From Calvatia gigantea (Eukaryota; Basidiomycota; Agaricomycetes; Agaricales; Lycoperdaceae), in contig JACAAK010000001.1 in assembly GCA_025093985.1 (NCBI GenBank), positions 1,674,001 to 1,738,000 of the forward strand: DNA of 64,000 bases, read 5' to 3'. Numbering within the stretch: the first letter of the stretch is position 1; each line of letters starts with the position of its first letter. The notes beneath the pieces were generated by a model. The model did not search any database, was not told the DNA's origin, and saw nothing but the letters and a program-made list of their open reading frames with translations. Below, piece after piece: positions 49,024 through 61,900 of this stretch. The position numbers were made by a program, and so were the translations under genes.

Positions 49024-49731
49024 ATGATGGATCTGAATCTCACAGACGTATCCAAGGTCACCCAAGTGGCTGACGCTATCACAATACCTCTTTCACAGCC
49101 AATCAGACATGCAGTAGCATCTACTGTCCTCTCCCTTGCTCAAATTCAGCGTGCTTCCAACAAAGACCATTCTCTTTCCACCTTTCTTCCCAATCATCTC
49201 CTCATCCTCCCTCCACATCCGCAAGGTATCCAATCGCCAAGCCACGAGTTTCTGCAATACTTTTTAGTCTTGGCCCTGCTGGCTAATAAAGCAGCGGAGT
49301 CATTGAATTGTTCAAGTATACTTGCTGCTCAGGGTAGCGAAAGTGACGACACAGGCGATGTTGCCCTCTGGTTAGGCCAGGGAGATTATGGTCCAGGAAA
49401 AGAAGAAAACGTCCTCAAGCTTCTCAAGCTCACTCCGTGGCTAGAGCAGGGTGCTCAAGTAAGCACTCACGTATGTCCAGGCTATGCCTCCGCTGATGAT
49501 CCGAACACGTTTAGGTGTCCAAGGTCGAGCTGTTGGTATCCCAATTCATGCTTCCATCCACACTATCCGGCAGCCCACAGACACCCGAGGTTCGCAGTCT
49601 GGCGGAGAAGATCAGCGAGATGACGAATAAGCACTGTTTTCGAGTCAGTTCACCAACTACTCCGTCTCTCGTCGTTTTCTTTCTTTTGGGATACCTTGCA
49701 GGGCGCGAGACAACAGGATGGGGTTGTCTAG
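49024..49731 (+). CDS. Uncharacterised protein
   Basis: Three exons: 49024 to about 49459, 49515-49643 and 49701-49731. They join as '..WLEQGAQ|VSKVELLVSQF..' (gtaagc...tttag) and '..NKHCFR|GARQQDGVV' (gtcagt...ttgcag), stop at 49729-49731. The product is about 195 residues, largely helical in look: 'ATVLSLAQIQRA'-like N-terminal half, 'LPNHLLILPPHPQG', 'EFLQYFLVLALLANKAAESL', 'DTGDVALWLGQGDYGPGKE', 'LKLLKLTPWLE'. There is no signal peptide or clear membrane helix. I do not recognise a family. Either ATG of the pair at 49024/49027 could start it. The gene lies between a divergent LETM1 gene and tandem MED27. Confidence 0.55.
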
Positions 49732-49881
49732 TTGGAATGGGCATATGGTCAGACGAGTGAACTTTCTACCACATGAATACTACCGTATTCTTCAGTCAGT
49801 TGGATCGCTTTGTGTATCCTTATTTGGCAGGTATAGATTCGTGTATTCTGATCCTCTTCAATCGCACACTTCCGTTCAAAC

Positions 49882-50994
49882 ATGCAACCTGATTCTTCCA
49901 CTCCTCCATCTGACCTTCAGATGCTCCAAAAGCAGATTCAAGATCTCACGGTTTTGTACAACAAAGTCCAGACACTAAGGCAGACACCACCTACCCTTCT
50001 GACCCCTCTTTCTCGTGACATCCCATTCATTGGACAGACGAGGCCCCAATTTCAACACCTGAAAGAGATAGCGGAGAGCATTCGGTCTCCTCCTATTCAA
50101 GAGGCCCTGCGCAATGCCCACAACAGTCTTAATACTGATAGGACGGAAATCAACTCGAATCCTCGAAGGGAGAACCGGAAACAGAGGTGAGCATTCGCTC
50201 CAAGGGTTTTTAGCGCTGTCAAGGGTTCTATCCCCTGGAATGAACGAGTGCTGAATGTACGCACTTTACCCTATATAGAAGATTGCCGTCTCCGGCTTCG
50301 CCTCAACCTTACATATCGAAAGCTCCGCGTCAGTCGTGTGCATTTCCGCCAGCAGCTGAAAACATACAGGCATTGTCAGCGGAAGGGCTAGTCGATTATA
50401 TGAAGGACCACAACCAAGGAAACAAGACGAAACTACACATTTGGAGAAGGACAGTGGACGAGCCTAAGGCTGATCGACCAACGCTGCTGAGGTTCATGAT
50501 CCCAGATGTGGTGACAGTATATATATCGATAGGGTATCATGGACCCAATGGAACCATTCTAATAGAGAATGTGGCCGCGTTTGGTCCGCGAGAAAGAGTA
50601 GGTGGTAGAAATCAGACGCAGGAATGTGGAGGACTGATGAACTACATTACCAGGAACCCCCACACCTGCAATCCGAGTATACAGTTTATCAAAACCTGTC
50701 ACAACAATTTGCGCGGGTGCTGCATTTGCACCCCATTACTACATTCCAAAGCCTAATGGTTAGTTACGACTACTGTATATGGTTAAGAACCTAATTGAAC
50801 ACCACTCCTCACTCATTCAGAGTCTGCTTTGCTCGTACGAACGACTATTCGTGGATCAATGCACTGTGTGCGGACGCGTACTTTCTGTAGAAGGGCACAT
50901 CCCTCCTGTCGTGCGTCTGTGGAAGGGGGGTGAGAAAAGCGAAGAGGAAGGGAATTGGGAAGCCAGACATATCACGTGTCGAGAGGATCAGTAG
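49882..50994 (+). CDS. MED27: Mediator complex subunit 27 (MED27)
   Basis: A subunit of the Mediator tail that links activators to RNA polymerase II. The N-terminal region has a helical stretch ('SDLQMLQKQIQDLTVLYNK'). The middle has 'KTKLHIWRRT' and 'FMIPDVVTVYISIGY'. Two introns bring in 'EPPHLQSEYTVYQNLSQQF' and 'VLHLHPITTFQSLM'. The last exon carries the family's C-terminal zinc-binding motif: 'DQCTVCGRVLSVEGHIPPV', 'VRLW', then after a charged insert 'ARHITC', so C-x2-C plus H/C ligands. The first intron (gtgagc...tatatag) joins 'RKQR|RLPSP'. About 290 residues. The stop is TAG, 50992-50994. The C-terminal motif is the main support; the N-terminal half is divergent. Confidence 0.8.
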
Positions 50995-52139
50995 AATTGG
51001 GTGATCAAATTCTATGGTGGGGTGCCGTGACAAGATCAACTGGGCAGAGTATCATATGTCTCGCAGACTGATGATGTAATGCACTGAGCGAGTGGGGTAT
51101 CACGCAGGTCGGAGGGGTCCGAACCTCGGGCAACCAGTCCGATGATGGCAGAAGAATGACGAGGTCGCTGGAGGGTGAGTGGGACGATCCCTCTTATTCT
51201 CGGATGGCCTAATAACTTGGGCCAGAGGATGTGTGTGTGCGTATATGCATTAATAAGAAATTGGGGAGGTCGCACCTAGGTGGGACCCGAACGTGTTCTA
51301 CGGATCCACCTGTTGTCATGTCATACACACAAGTTCGAAATCATGTTCTATACTTCTGCTCGTGACGACTAAAAACACAATCTTTCATTCGCTGTTGTGG
51401 ACTCCAAATTGAGGCCCCACAAACTACGGAAAGGCCAGCATCCCCGCAATATCCCATCTAATAACTCCTGACCAATAAATCTCTGACCCGGAGTTCGCAC
51501 TGCCTACCAAAAAAGAAACAAATATCCAACGACCTCCTCCTGGTGATCGTGTTAAAATTTGGCGGTCGGATCTCAAACACCCGAACAAAAACGACGAGCT
51601 TAGGAGGAGTCGGAGGAAAATGGGGTCGAATATTCGGTGGAAAAGAATGCTCGAAACGAGGCTTGGTCGAGTTTAGGATGGGGTCTTTTTACGGCTGACG
51701 GGAGCCGACAGGTGACCGGTGACCTTGGCCACATTCCCTTTTCTGGTTGCGTTCAGCCTCGGTGCTAAATTGGGAAGTGGGCGATCACTGGAGTGATCGA
51801 GGACAAGATGAAGCATGGACCCACATCAGGACTGGCCCGAGTTCTCGGAGCAGGCTCTGCCACTTTGGGGTATAAGACGGCGTGGAGACAGGATATCCGG
51901 CGCGGCGCAGCACAGGCGCGCCGAGGGGAGGGAGAGGGATAGGAGAAGGGTCGGAACGGGGGACGGGGAGGGCAGGGAGTGCGTCATTGCAGATTAATGT
52001 TTATTAATATTCCTGGAGGAGGCGGGCTGGGTTGGAGTGGCTCTGGGAAATGATAAATATGGGGTGGGCCGGGCTGGGCGAATTCTTTGTGCCCTTCTCT
52101 CTGTTGCGTCCACGCCCCTCTTTATTTATTGTCATCACC
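50995..52139. promoter_or_regulatory. Long upstream region / 5' leader of the MedA-like gene
   Basis: 1.1 kb with no supported gene. The right part is GC-rich and includes a small open frame 51815-51997 (MDPHQDWPEFSEQ... ending CVIAD) and two ATGs, 52050 and 52059, that are in frame with the MedA-like CDS. These could be upstream ORFs or an alternative start in a long leader. A direct repeat ggtgaccggtgacc lies near 51711-51725. Confidence 0.45.
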
Positions 52140-53954
52140 ATGCTCGCTGCACCGTGCAACACTGCGTTTCTCGACAACATAGAAGGCTCTTCCACTGCAA
52201 ATCCCACAATCCTCTCCACCTTCCCCGTCGATGTACCCATGCTAAGGAATCCCATCGTATCTCCTGTTGGCACTATCCATGTTCTTGGCTTCACTCCCTC
52301 CGAGGGTGGCTGCGGCGTGCCCATCACCGTCCGCATTCACTTCCAGCCGGACGCTACAGAGGCGCTCTTCATCCGTCTCGTCGTTGGCCAGAAGGCGGTT
52401 GCAACAAGGGTTAGCGAGGTCCCAAACAAATCCTATGGCCGTTGGCAGCTAGATGCCAACATTCCCCCATCAGATCCACAACCCCCATCCAAAGTCCTTT
52501 TGTCTATACAAGCCCTCAATAGACAGAATGAAGTTCTTGACTCAGTTGCCTTCGGGGAATTTTCGTATTGGTCCGCTGGTCTGTCCTTTTTTCGAAACCT
52601 TACCCGTCCTCCCATTAAATAGGAACTCGTTTTAGACACAACGTCGTCGAGGGAACGCAACATGGTCAGCCGCCAACCACCCCGGCTTCAAATCACCACT
52701 TCCATTCCAGATGCAACTGCCCTTAGGCGCCGCTCCACCAGCTACCGTCAACCCTCTAGGTCCCCTGTCTCTCCGACCAACACTGTTGCAACCCAACAGA
52801 ATCTGCACCTGCACCGCCGCATGAAGTCCCAAAGCCTTGTGCGCACTAAGAGCGTTGCAATTACCGAATCCAGCGATAGCTTGTACGCACAGACTCCCAT
52901 CCTCGAGCTCGTGACACCATTGTCGAGTGTATGCGAGGGTTGGTCTTCGGCAGAGGTCCAGGCGGGTCGCCGCCTTGTCCGATTCACCAAAATGCAAGAT
53001 GGTCGCCGTCTGATCGTCTCTTGCAAGCCTATCCGACAAGACGAATATTGTGAGAATGACAATGTGATATCATGTATCTATCGTCAGGAGATCGACACCT
53101 GCTTCGTCACTTCTGTGGATGTCATCTATCTGCTCGAGCGGCTCACCAATGGTGAGTTTCCTGTGGAGGAGAAGAACAGGATCCGGCGCAACCTTGAAGG
53201 CCTTCGCCCCACTACGGTGTCAAAGCACAAGCCAGGTTTCAGCGAGTTTTTCCAGCGCATCATGGAATTCCCGGATCCCAAGCCGCGAAATATTGAGAAA
53301 GATCTCAAAGTATTTGAATGGAATCTGCTCGGACAGGCTTTGGAGAAGATCTTATCCAAATACGTAAGTCGTCTTATCCGTGGACCCCCGCAGCAATCAA
53401 TTCACATGGGCGCCTAGTCTATCTATACGACTTCCGCACCAGATTCGGAGGAGTCGACACCCGTGGAGACACCCATAACACCCAGCCCAGACATTGCCTC
53501 TGCCAATTTGCCTTTATCCAAGGCTGATTCCAATCCTACTGTCCTCGGCAGTCAGCATGTGCCTATCCCGACCAAGTACGAACGACCACCTGAGGATTTT
53601 CCTTTTATTTCACCTTCCTCTGCCTCGGGTGCGTTCTCTTCTCCTGCTGGAAGCCCACCCACGACATTATCAACAGCCTCAATGTATCCTTTCTTCGCGG
53701 TCGATGGTACTGAGTTGGCTCAGCCCGCTGATGCCGCTTGTGCTACGTGGGCGACGGATCTCAAACCGAATGACCTTGGTTTAGAAGCGTTAAACCTTCT
53801 GTCTTCCTACGACGGCATCGACCCGGATAATTCGGTGGTACCGAACCTCTCCAACGAAGGGGCGTCGTACGGCTACAGCATTTACGGCGGTTATGGTTTT
53901 AATGGTATCTCAGACCAAGCGTTGGGCACGATGGCCGATCATTACCAAGTCTGA
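52140..53954 (+). CDS. MedA (Medusa)/DUF7082-type developmental regulator
   Basis: Three exons: exon 1 from the ATG at 52140 ends in ..FGEFSYWSA; an intron (gtctgt... to ttttag, ending near 52634) joins ..DTTSSRERNMVSR; a second (gtaagt...cctag) joins ..ILSKY|SIYTTSAP. The N-terminal part has an Ig-like look: 'VLGFTPSEGGCGVPITVRI', 'YGRWQLDANIPPS'. The middle is a serine-rich basic linker. The conserved block is 'DVIYLLERLTNGEFPVEEKN', 'RIRRNLEGLRPTTVSK', 'FFQRIMEFPDPKPRNIEKD', 'LKVFEWNLLGQALEKILSKY'. It matches the region shared by Aspergillus MedA, Fusarium Ren1 and Neurospora acon-3, which control conidiophore development. The tail is acidic and Tyr/Gly-rich. About 565 residues. A 30-residue longer start at 52050 is possible; the ccaccATG-like context favours 52140. 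Confidence 0.72.
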
Positions 53955-54667
53955 TCATCCATTGGTGCGTTCCCGCGGCCCGTTCATTTATTTCTCAAGA
54001 TTGACTCGTTCCTCTTCGTTTCTGCCCTTTTGTAGAGAGCTCCTCGCTTTGGGCTGGACTCCTTTAGTAGTAAGGAATTTCGGGTCCAAGGCGTAACTAT
54101 CCTCGAAGGCTTCCTGCCATTCCGTAACGTGGGGTCATCAGGCAGTTGTTGAGCTTTCGTGACTGACTCCTGTTGCCTCGTTCTCCTTGGTGCTCCCTGT
54201 TTTCATTTAGCCTGATTCCTTATCCGTTGTTCAGACAAACGCTGTCACAACGAGACTCTCCCCTTATCCTTGTGTCTTGGTAGGAATCAGTGAAATTGAT
54301 ACTCATTGGCATCTTCTCTTCACGAGGTTTCCTCGGTTGCATCCCAGTATTGCCTGTTGGCTTGTGGTATTTGTTATCATTTGGTCTACTCCCAGTACAA
54401 GGTTAAATCGGTATTTGTTGTCAATTCGGGACACTCGATCGAGCTTCAAACATAGCGAATATGAGACACGAGATAGATCCAGCGCTTATAACGTTGGGAC
54501 CAGTTAAAACTAAATTCACCCTGAAGAAGGTGACGAAGGTACAGGCCAAAAAGGTACCAGGTATATCAATGTAACCAAAGGATAAGAGTACGTTATGACC
54601 CAAAGATACCAATGACAAAAATTAGATTTTGAATAGACGAGTGGCATCTGAGTTCAAAGAAGACAGG
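53955..54667. other. Convergent 3' intergenic spacer
   Basis: 713 bp between the stops of the MedA-like gene (+) and the DOCK gene (-). It should contain both 3' UTRs. No additional gene is supported. Confidence 0.5.
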
Positions 54668-57600
54668 TCATGTAGTGGACGCGTTCCGTCGACCAAATGT
54701 GAGGCTGCCAAAGCGTGAAAGGCGACCCTTGAGAGAGAACGAGCCGATGCTCCCCATATAAGAGGGCGCGACCGATGTACCTGAAACCTGCGCCGTGGAT
54801 GTACTCTGGATTGCGGTACTGTTGTTGCCAACGTTGATAAAGGAATTTCGTGGAGACTCCACAGACATAGAATCACTACCGACAGTATCACCTGGTGCGG
54901 ATGCCACTCCAGTGATACCGTGTCGGGCGAGATGAGCTAGATGTCGTTGAAGAGGTGTTTGCTGTTTGCTACTGGAGATTGGGAGTATTGGGTTGTTCGC
55001 ACTTGTGGGCGATTGAGGACTGAGAGGTGGAGGTGTCAATATGGGGCCACCAACTTGTAAGGGTGGAATGACAAAGCGACCCGAGTCGGCAACGAGCACA
55101 CCCTGCGGTGTGGGGAATTGGTGAAGCGGTGAGCGGCTGGATGAGGCGGAGTCGGAGACGTCCACTGCTAATCGCCGGATTTCTTCCCGGAAATTTCTTT
55201 TGAAGAACTTTTCGAGTGTTTCGTGGAAGGGAATGAATTCGGGAGGGCAAAGGTGTCCATGAAGTTTGAGGCAACTATCAATGATGCGTACCTGTAAATT
55301 GAACCTATGAGTTTCGGTATGAAGTAATTCGCCTCGTTACTCACTTGTTCGTCGATAGCGACTCTTAGCTTCTCTATTGTTTCAGCTCTTTCTGGATTAC
55401 GAGCAAGGTAGTCTGGGTTAAAGAACGTCTGCCGATATGACGCGATTCCAGTATTCAGAGGTGCATCAACGGCGCTATTCAACGACATAGCCAGGGCGTT
55501 GGTAGGGACTTGCTGGGTAGTTTTTGCAAGCGCTTGATACTTTTGATGTAGGGTTGAGAGCTCTTTCGTTTTCTGTTCCACCTCGTTCAGGGCATTTTCC
55601 AAAGGAGATATTTCGACAACCTCCACACCAACTACTTCCGACCGACGAAGGACGGTGGGGAAAGTCTCCTCTGTTGTGAAGTATGTCCTTTCGAGCCATA
55701 TCTCTTCCGTGCCATCCCGGGCTGTCTTTTTAACTTGCCTTGAAGAACTAAACAGATTAATTGCGCTAAGGGAATGTGTGAAATGGGGGAGTTCATTATC
55801 GTTTACTGGTCATACCTGTGTTCGTAGTATGTTCGCACTGCCAGAGGCACGTCTGGGTTGGTAAAAATAGGAGAAACGCGATTGGGCTCCGGCGTAACGG
55901 CAGTGCATTGGATATATTGATCGTTTCCAAATCGGATATCCACAGGTGGGTCCCCAGGAGTTTTGAGCAGCTGGGCACCTGGGTGTTTATTTAACATGCG
56001 TTCGCAAAAGGCACCAAACTTTTCCCATTCATATCCCCGATACTGCAAAGCATGAGTGAGAACCAGAGAATCATAATATTGCAAACTGACAATGAAACGC
56101 TTGTCTCGGATGGCGCCCGGAAAGTTGCCGTAGAAGGTGACGCGGTAATAGTCGGGGTAGTATCGTTGTTCAGTGACGATGTGCTCCAACAATGTTGCCT
56201 GGTGCCTGAGAATCTCGGAGAGGCGGGTGCTGCATTGGTGTTGGGTTAGTAGGAATAGTCAGTGGAAAAGTGCTGATAACGCACTAGTTAAATGTAACTT
56301 CAGCATGTTGGAATGCCAATTCTTTGCAAATTTCGATCGCCGTCTCCCAAGCTTTGCCTTGGCCTAAATTCCATTCAAAGCCGGAACTTTGAGACTGCCA
56401 CTCAAACTCACCAAGGTAATTCAAAATCAAGAGGCACAATGTCTCCTTCCTATGAAAATGGGATTGCTGTGGTAATCCGAGATCTTCCATCGGTCCAACG
56501 AATGAATTCAAGTCCCACTCATGCAAGTCCGAATGGAGTTTCAAAGTGAGCGCAGCTTCGACGTAATTTTGGGACTGCAAATGCATCTATGAATTGAAGT
56601 ATGAATTGCCACGAGAGGGAATGAATAGGACGAAGATTCCTTACGTTGACCAGTTGATGGACGTATTTAATATAAATCTCGTCTCTTCCGATCCGTCGAA
56701 TGAAGTTCATGAGCCTGAGCTGAAAAGGGGGGTCAGTCTCCGTTAATCTGATTTGACGGAATCAATGTACTGTTGCCATGACACGATCGTCCTGGAACTC
56801 CTCGCCCTCTGGCAAATCTCGCACACTCAATAATAACTCTAAGAACAGGTCAACCGAATCCAAAAAATTGGATACCCGCTCGCGGAGCTGCTCATCTACG
56901 TCGGATATTGCGAAAAGGCGGCGTAAATGATTGATGAAGAATGTTCCTGATAGGTCATCTCCTTTGCTGTCTGACATAAATAATGAATCCAGTCGTGTTA
57001 CAAGCTCGTTTTCAATCCCGTCAAAATGCTCGGATTGATAATATTCCGTGACGATCATGCTGAAAAGCATTTGCACGGCGTTGATGCGAAGCTGATCATG
57101 ATGACTCAGGCAAAGGTTTACCACGTGTCCCACCAACGTGTGCAAATAGACTTGGTAACCCTGCGATTATCATCTTCAGTTTTATCGCGCAGGGTCCTTG
57201 AGGAAGCTACTCACTCCGTATCGGATTGGAGGTTCTGGACCTGTTCCCAACTCTGAAGAACCTAGACCTTGCCAAAGTATTAACAAAATCGCAGCCCCAT
57301 CCCCTCGGATATCGCCAGCAAGGCGCCACACAGCCCGTCGTTTCTTAGAGTATGTTATGAGACGTACGTCTAGTAAACTTGATCATGATAAACGAAAAAA
57401 CGAACCTGGGGACTAAACTCTTCAATCACGAGTTGATCTGACGACAACAGTCTCAGGAGCATATAGAAGCACTCCCTCCACAAATTCGAGTCAAAATCCG
57501 ACTCCTGCTCCTGCGGAGGAATGAATTCCTTCTCAAGAATCGTGGCCACGGGCTCCATCATCTTGATCAGCACCTTGTGAGCCAGTATATTTATATTCAG

Positions 57601-60600
57601 CCACGTTTTCGGGAAAGCCTCGCTATCGAGTATTGAAGTAGCGACCTTAAATAGCTGAGATAATAGGGAGACGAAACGTTCACGGCCTTCGATCACGAGA
57701 CTGGATTCCAGGAAGTTCAGGATGTCTTTGACTGGCAAAGCCAATATCAGAACGAGGAAGACGACCGCAGTTTCTCCCAATGCTGGGTTGAAAACGTTGT
57801 CAACATCTTTGGGAACAGCGGTTGTGATGCCCGATGATCGCGGTGTTTCTGGCAGGGTACCCAGCAAAGAAAAAGGATAGGATTCCGGGAAGGTCACGGG
57901 TACTGAGGTCTTATAGTTTGGTTGTAAGCGGCTCTGTTCCGCAACTTTGCGAGAAGCGGGAGATTGTAACTCTCGATAGGAGTCGAGTAATCTGTGAATT
58001 GAGATCAGACATCGCCGAACTTTGTGATAAGGTGAAGCACCGACCGAGGAAGTAAAGGGAGCAAACACTCAATGTTTTCTTGCTCCTGGCGGTACGCTCG
58101 AGTATCCGCTCGGATATCCGGGTTGACAAGTTGTTGCTGGAGCTTGTCGAGCATAACCGCTATAACTGTGACACACAGCCTTATGCTCTCCAACCAAGTC
58201 AAGCGGGCAGCGTCCCGAGCTGCGTCTGAATCGTTGGAGCTAGTATGAGCGTATTCATCATAGCGGCCAAAATGTGGCTTTATCCATATGACAACGGCTT
58301 CGACCAGCAGGGGTCGGGATTGGGCATTATCGAATAAGAAGCCCTTCACCATGTGGAGGTACATGATAAGTTTCCAGACCACAATTTTACCTTTATTAGC
58401 AGTAACAGCGTTCGCGAAGGTCGTGGCAATGGAGACGAGCTCAACGATGGTAAACATTTTCTGCAGCTCAGGGAGAATGGATGTGAAATGCTGAAGGGCG
58501 ATGGTCTGTGTACCAACGATAGATGGGGAAGATATCGCCATCATTCTTGTCATTTCGGAAAGATGGGCTCTAAGCTCCCGTTTGAAGGTAGTCTCCAAAT
58601 GCTCAGCTGTTGCTCCGCCTCCCATCCCAATCTCCTTGGCTTTCTGCAATTCCCGGGAGCGAGCGATGAACTTGAAAATATAATGCCACACTTTGAGAGC
58701 TGCTCGGAGGTTAGGTGCAGTTTCTTCCGAGGTTGGGTTGAGCAGCAGTCGGTTCATGGAATGAATTATATGGGAGGCGGCCGCAGCGCAAGTGAAATGC
58801 TGGTCGATATAAACGTCCAAGACTGGCTGAAAATTACTGAATCGGCGATCTTGAACAATGCCAAGCACCGTCACGAGGGCATTAAAGACCAACAGGTCCA
58901 TCTCGCCTGATTGGTTGTTTTGAGACACCAAAATGCCAAACAAAGCATCAAAGATATCCCGTAAAAATTTGACGATCTCGCCTTCTCCGACAAACGTAAA
59001 ACGTGTCAGGAGAGTTGATAAAATCTCCTTGTCTGTAACCATCTCCCAACTGAGGAGTCTGAATAGAATTGGGTTCTGGGTAAATTTCGTGGAACATAAC
59101 GAGCTTCGAATCGTAAGGGTATCCCTGAGGGGTGGGGCCAGCCTTTGCATCTCTTGCGATATTACTAGTTGGTCTGCTTTTTGTCCCACGGTGAGAGTAG
59201 ATGGTGCAGCCAGATAGACATCTGGTGACAGTTGGTTGAATCTATCGGCGCGGTACATGACTAGTGTATGACTGCCATCTTCAACAAAGGCGCTTGACTC
59301 CGGGAAGAGAGGTTGAAATGCGAAGGCAAAGGGCCGATCAAAGATGTCTGAATTGTTTTTATTTGTGCCCTTTTCGCGTCCGGTTCGGTTTCTGAAGGTG
59401 AAAAAGAGGTGCCAATTGGGCATTTCGTTCGGAGGCAACTTGATCTTGATTAGTTCACCAAAGGTCGGCTCTGTTGTGCGGTGGAAGACCATGGAATGGA
59501 AATGGGATATAAGTGGTTCTCCGCTACCCTGAGATATAACATTCTCGATTGTTCGTCCATTTTGGTCCTTAACTTCAGTTGAAATTTGGATATTCCCAGT
59601 CGGGATACGGCCAATACTAAGCCTGCCGGAGGTGGTATGTGAAGCCCCAAAGTCACCACACCAGAGCTTGATATAGAGTTCATTGCGAGTGTCTCCTGGG
59701 AAGACGACATCTGGAAAGCCCAGTCGAAGGGTATGGGGGATGTCCTGTAAGAGTGAGAAGTTTTCTCGGACAACTGTTTTCAGGTCCCCGCGGAAAACCT
59801 TTATGGAAACAGCAAGCATTTCGGCTCTAACAGACGCCAAATGAGCGTCCGGGTCCAAATAATGTACTAGAGAACATACCGAGGGGATTTGTCGTATTCC
59901 TTAGCGATATTATTAATGACGCTCTGGTGGATCATCGAAAAGGAGGCCTCGTTTGTGGGAACATATATCGGCATCGTATGTTCTTTGAGTGCGGACGAAT
60001 CATTCTGATCCATCGTCATCCTGCTTAATTGGGTAATTTCCAAAACCGCACATCCGAACGGGCGCCGAACCAGTCCACCAGGATCGCCACCGCTTTGGGT
60101 TCGTGTCCCGCTCATACTGGTACCCTTGGACTCTTGTAAAGTATCACTCTTACTGGTAGCACTGGATCCCAACTTCCCGTTCTCTACAACACCGTTCGCT
60201 CCGGTACTCGAACCTAACTTGAAGGAGCCGTTTCGAACAATTCGACAAACGAGATAGATAGGGTCTTGAATATCAGAGTAAGCGAGATCGGTGAAAAGCG
60301 TGCGGATCTTGCTCGTGGGGTCACGTGCAAGCACACCATTATGATTCAGCACAGCACAGAATTCCTCCGTTACGAATTGGGTTCCTTGCTTTTTATAAAG
60401 AGAGAAGAAGAGCTCAGCTGTTTCTCCTGGGGAGCATGGCGAAGCCACAAAGGCGCGGAGGTCGAGGAATACGTGGTAAAATTTAGCACTAGGTTGTTTG
60501 TTTGCCGGTGATTTGGTGCTCCCAGCTTGTGACAAGGAGCGGCTCCTACGATGCAGATGAGGGAGCTCGGGAAAGGCTGAGTTGGCAGGGGTGGGGAGAA

Positions 60601-61795
60601 CGGTTGACAATAGTTGATCAGTACTTGTACGATATGGCTTGATCTCGAGCTCGTCTTGGACATTGAGATAGGCCAATGAGGTTTGCATGGCATACATACG
60701 CACTGCACTAATCCAACTCCTTGGGTCTGGCGTATTTTCGATGTCCACATTGATCAATCCACCCCATGTTGGATGACGAACGATGACATCTAGGCCCTGG
60801 ACGAGATTTCCGCTGACAAGCCGAATGACACACTCTCGACGCAAGTTGACCGTTTCCTCAGCATTCAACGTTTGCGCGAGCAACTGCCTCCGACCTGAAT
60901 GCAATGCCTCAATATGTTCGCGAACAATATGGAACAACTTGTAGTCGCGTCTCGCCAGGTAATGAAACATGAGAGTGTGCCATTCCCTTAAAGCAGACGC
61001 GATTTCATCAATAATTGGTTGGCGAGCGCCTGATGCAGTGTCGTCGCCAGACTTGAGAGAAGGCCGAGGAGGGAGTAGTTTGTCCATATGGGACCCCGAG
61101 GGAGAAGAAGATCTGAAACTCGAAGATCGTACGCTGGTCGAGCGAATGCTAGTAGAGTAGATAGGCGCGGCGGTTCTAGAAAAGTTACTAGGTTCGTGTT
61201 GGAGGTGTACCCGAGACTGCTCTCGAGAGAAAGGGCCTCCTGAAACTCCTCCTTCTTGGGAACTATCAAGGCCGCTCCCACTTTTACTCCAACCGTCTAC
61301 GTGAGGTCCGCCAGCGAGAGAATGAGCAAGTTCGGGTAAACGCCCTTCAGCATCGGGTATCTCGTCGCGAACAAAGACATGGGAGGCTGGGAAAATTCCA
61401 ATGAAGACCTGCTGTGATTCCTCCTGTTTGAACGGCCTGGATGTCGAAGAAGAGTCTGACCAAGAAACTGGAGGTCTTCGCGTAGTGCAAATAACATAGC
61501 TGTGAAAGAATTAGGGGGGGTTGTCAAGGCAGACGGATGGGGACACCCACCCTCGATACCACGGTCCCTCCGGTGAATCTTTCGGAGACGGGGTGAACTT
61601 CTCAAACGCGTAGACCTCGTCACCGACTTCAAGGGAAACGACATCTCTGAGGACCGCTGAATTATCATCTGGAAGTGTGGACGTTTGGGTTGCGGCGGAA
61701 AGCCTGTTACGGGCAGAGAGCCGGGTTTCGCGTTTGTTAGGGGTCAGAGGATGGATAGCATAACCATAAACGATGAGCGGCAGCGGCTCCCACAT
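54668..61795 (-). CDS. DOCK-family guanine nucleotide exchange factor with SH3 domain
   Basis: A large GEF for Rho-type GTPases, about 2,100 residues. From the N-terminus: 'MWEPLPLIVYGYAIHP'; an SH3 domain ('VSLEVGDEVYAFEKF', 'GPWYRGWV', 'QVFIGIFPASHVFV'); a helical segment ('IASALREWHTLMFHYLARRD'); the C2-like DHR-1 domain ('YKLFHIVREHIEAL' leading to 'FYHVFLDLRAFVAS', then 'ELYIKLWCGDF', 'SMVFHRTTEPTFGELIKIKL', 'HLFFTFRNR'); a long alpha-helical repeat region (59000-57000); and DHR-2 ('YYRVTFYGNFPGAIRDKRFI', 'YRGYEWEKFGAFCERML', 'SLNSAVDAPLNTGIASYRQT'). The Ser/Pro-rich tail ends 'SFSLKGRLSRFGSLTFGRR' at 54668. The order is that of DOCK180/DOCK-A proteins with Rac as target; that is inferred. 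The start is the ATG at 61793-61795; an ATG at 61894 is possible but would nearly abut the divergent gene. Confidence 0.85.
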
Positions 61796-61900
61796 GGGTT
61801 GAGCAAAGTGCGGACAACTGCGCAAGATGTATAGGCGGCGTTGAAGAGAGATATGCACTGACGCCAAAGTGGAAGCAAGCGTCTGTCCAATCATCCCACA
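61796..61900. promoter_or_regulatory. Very short divergent promoter, DOCK GEF / SPC34
   Basis: 105 bp between opposed start codons. The DOCK frame stays open across it up to about 62008, so the true DOCK start could even lie nearer the SPC34 start. Confidence 0.5.

Noticed and set aside
51100..51130. tRNA-like B-box on the minus strand (ggttcggaccc)
   Set aside because: It departs from the B-box consensus, and no A-box or cloverleaf can be drawn around it.
51815..51997. 60-codon ORF ending CVIAD, similar to a lipopeptide pheromone precursor
   Set aside because: A CaaX box must be the last four residues. Here an Asp follows CVIA, the body is Arg-rich, and it is 36 kb from the STE3 receptor. 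Kept only as a possible uORF.
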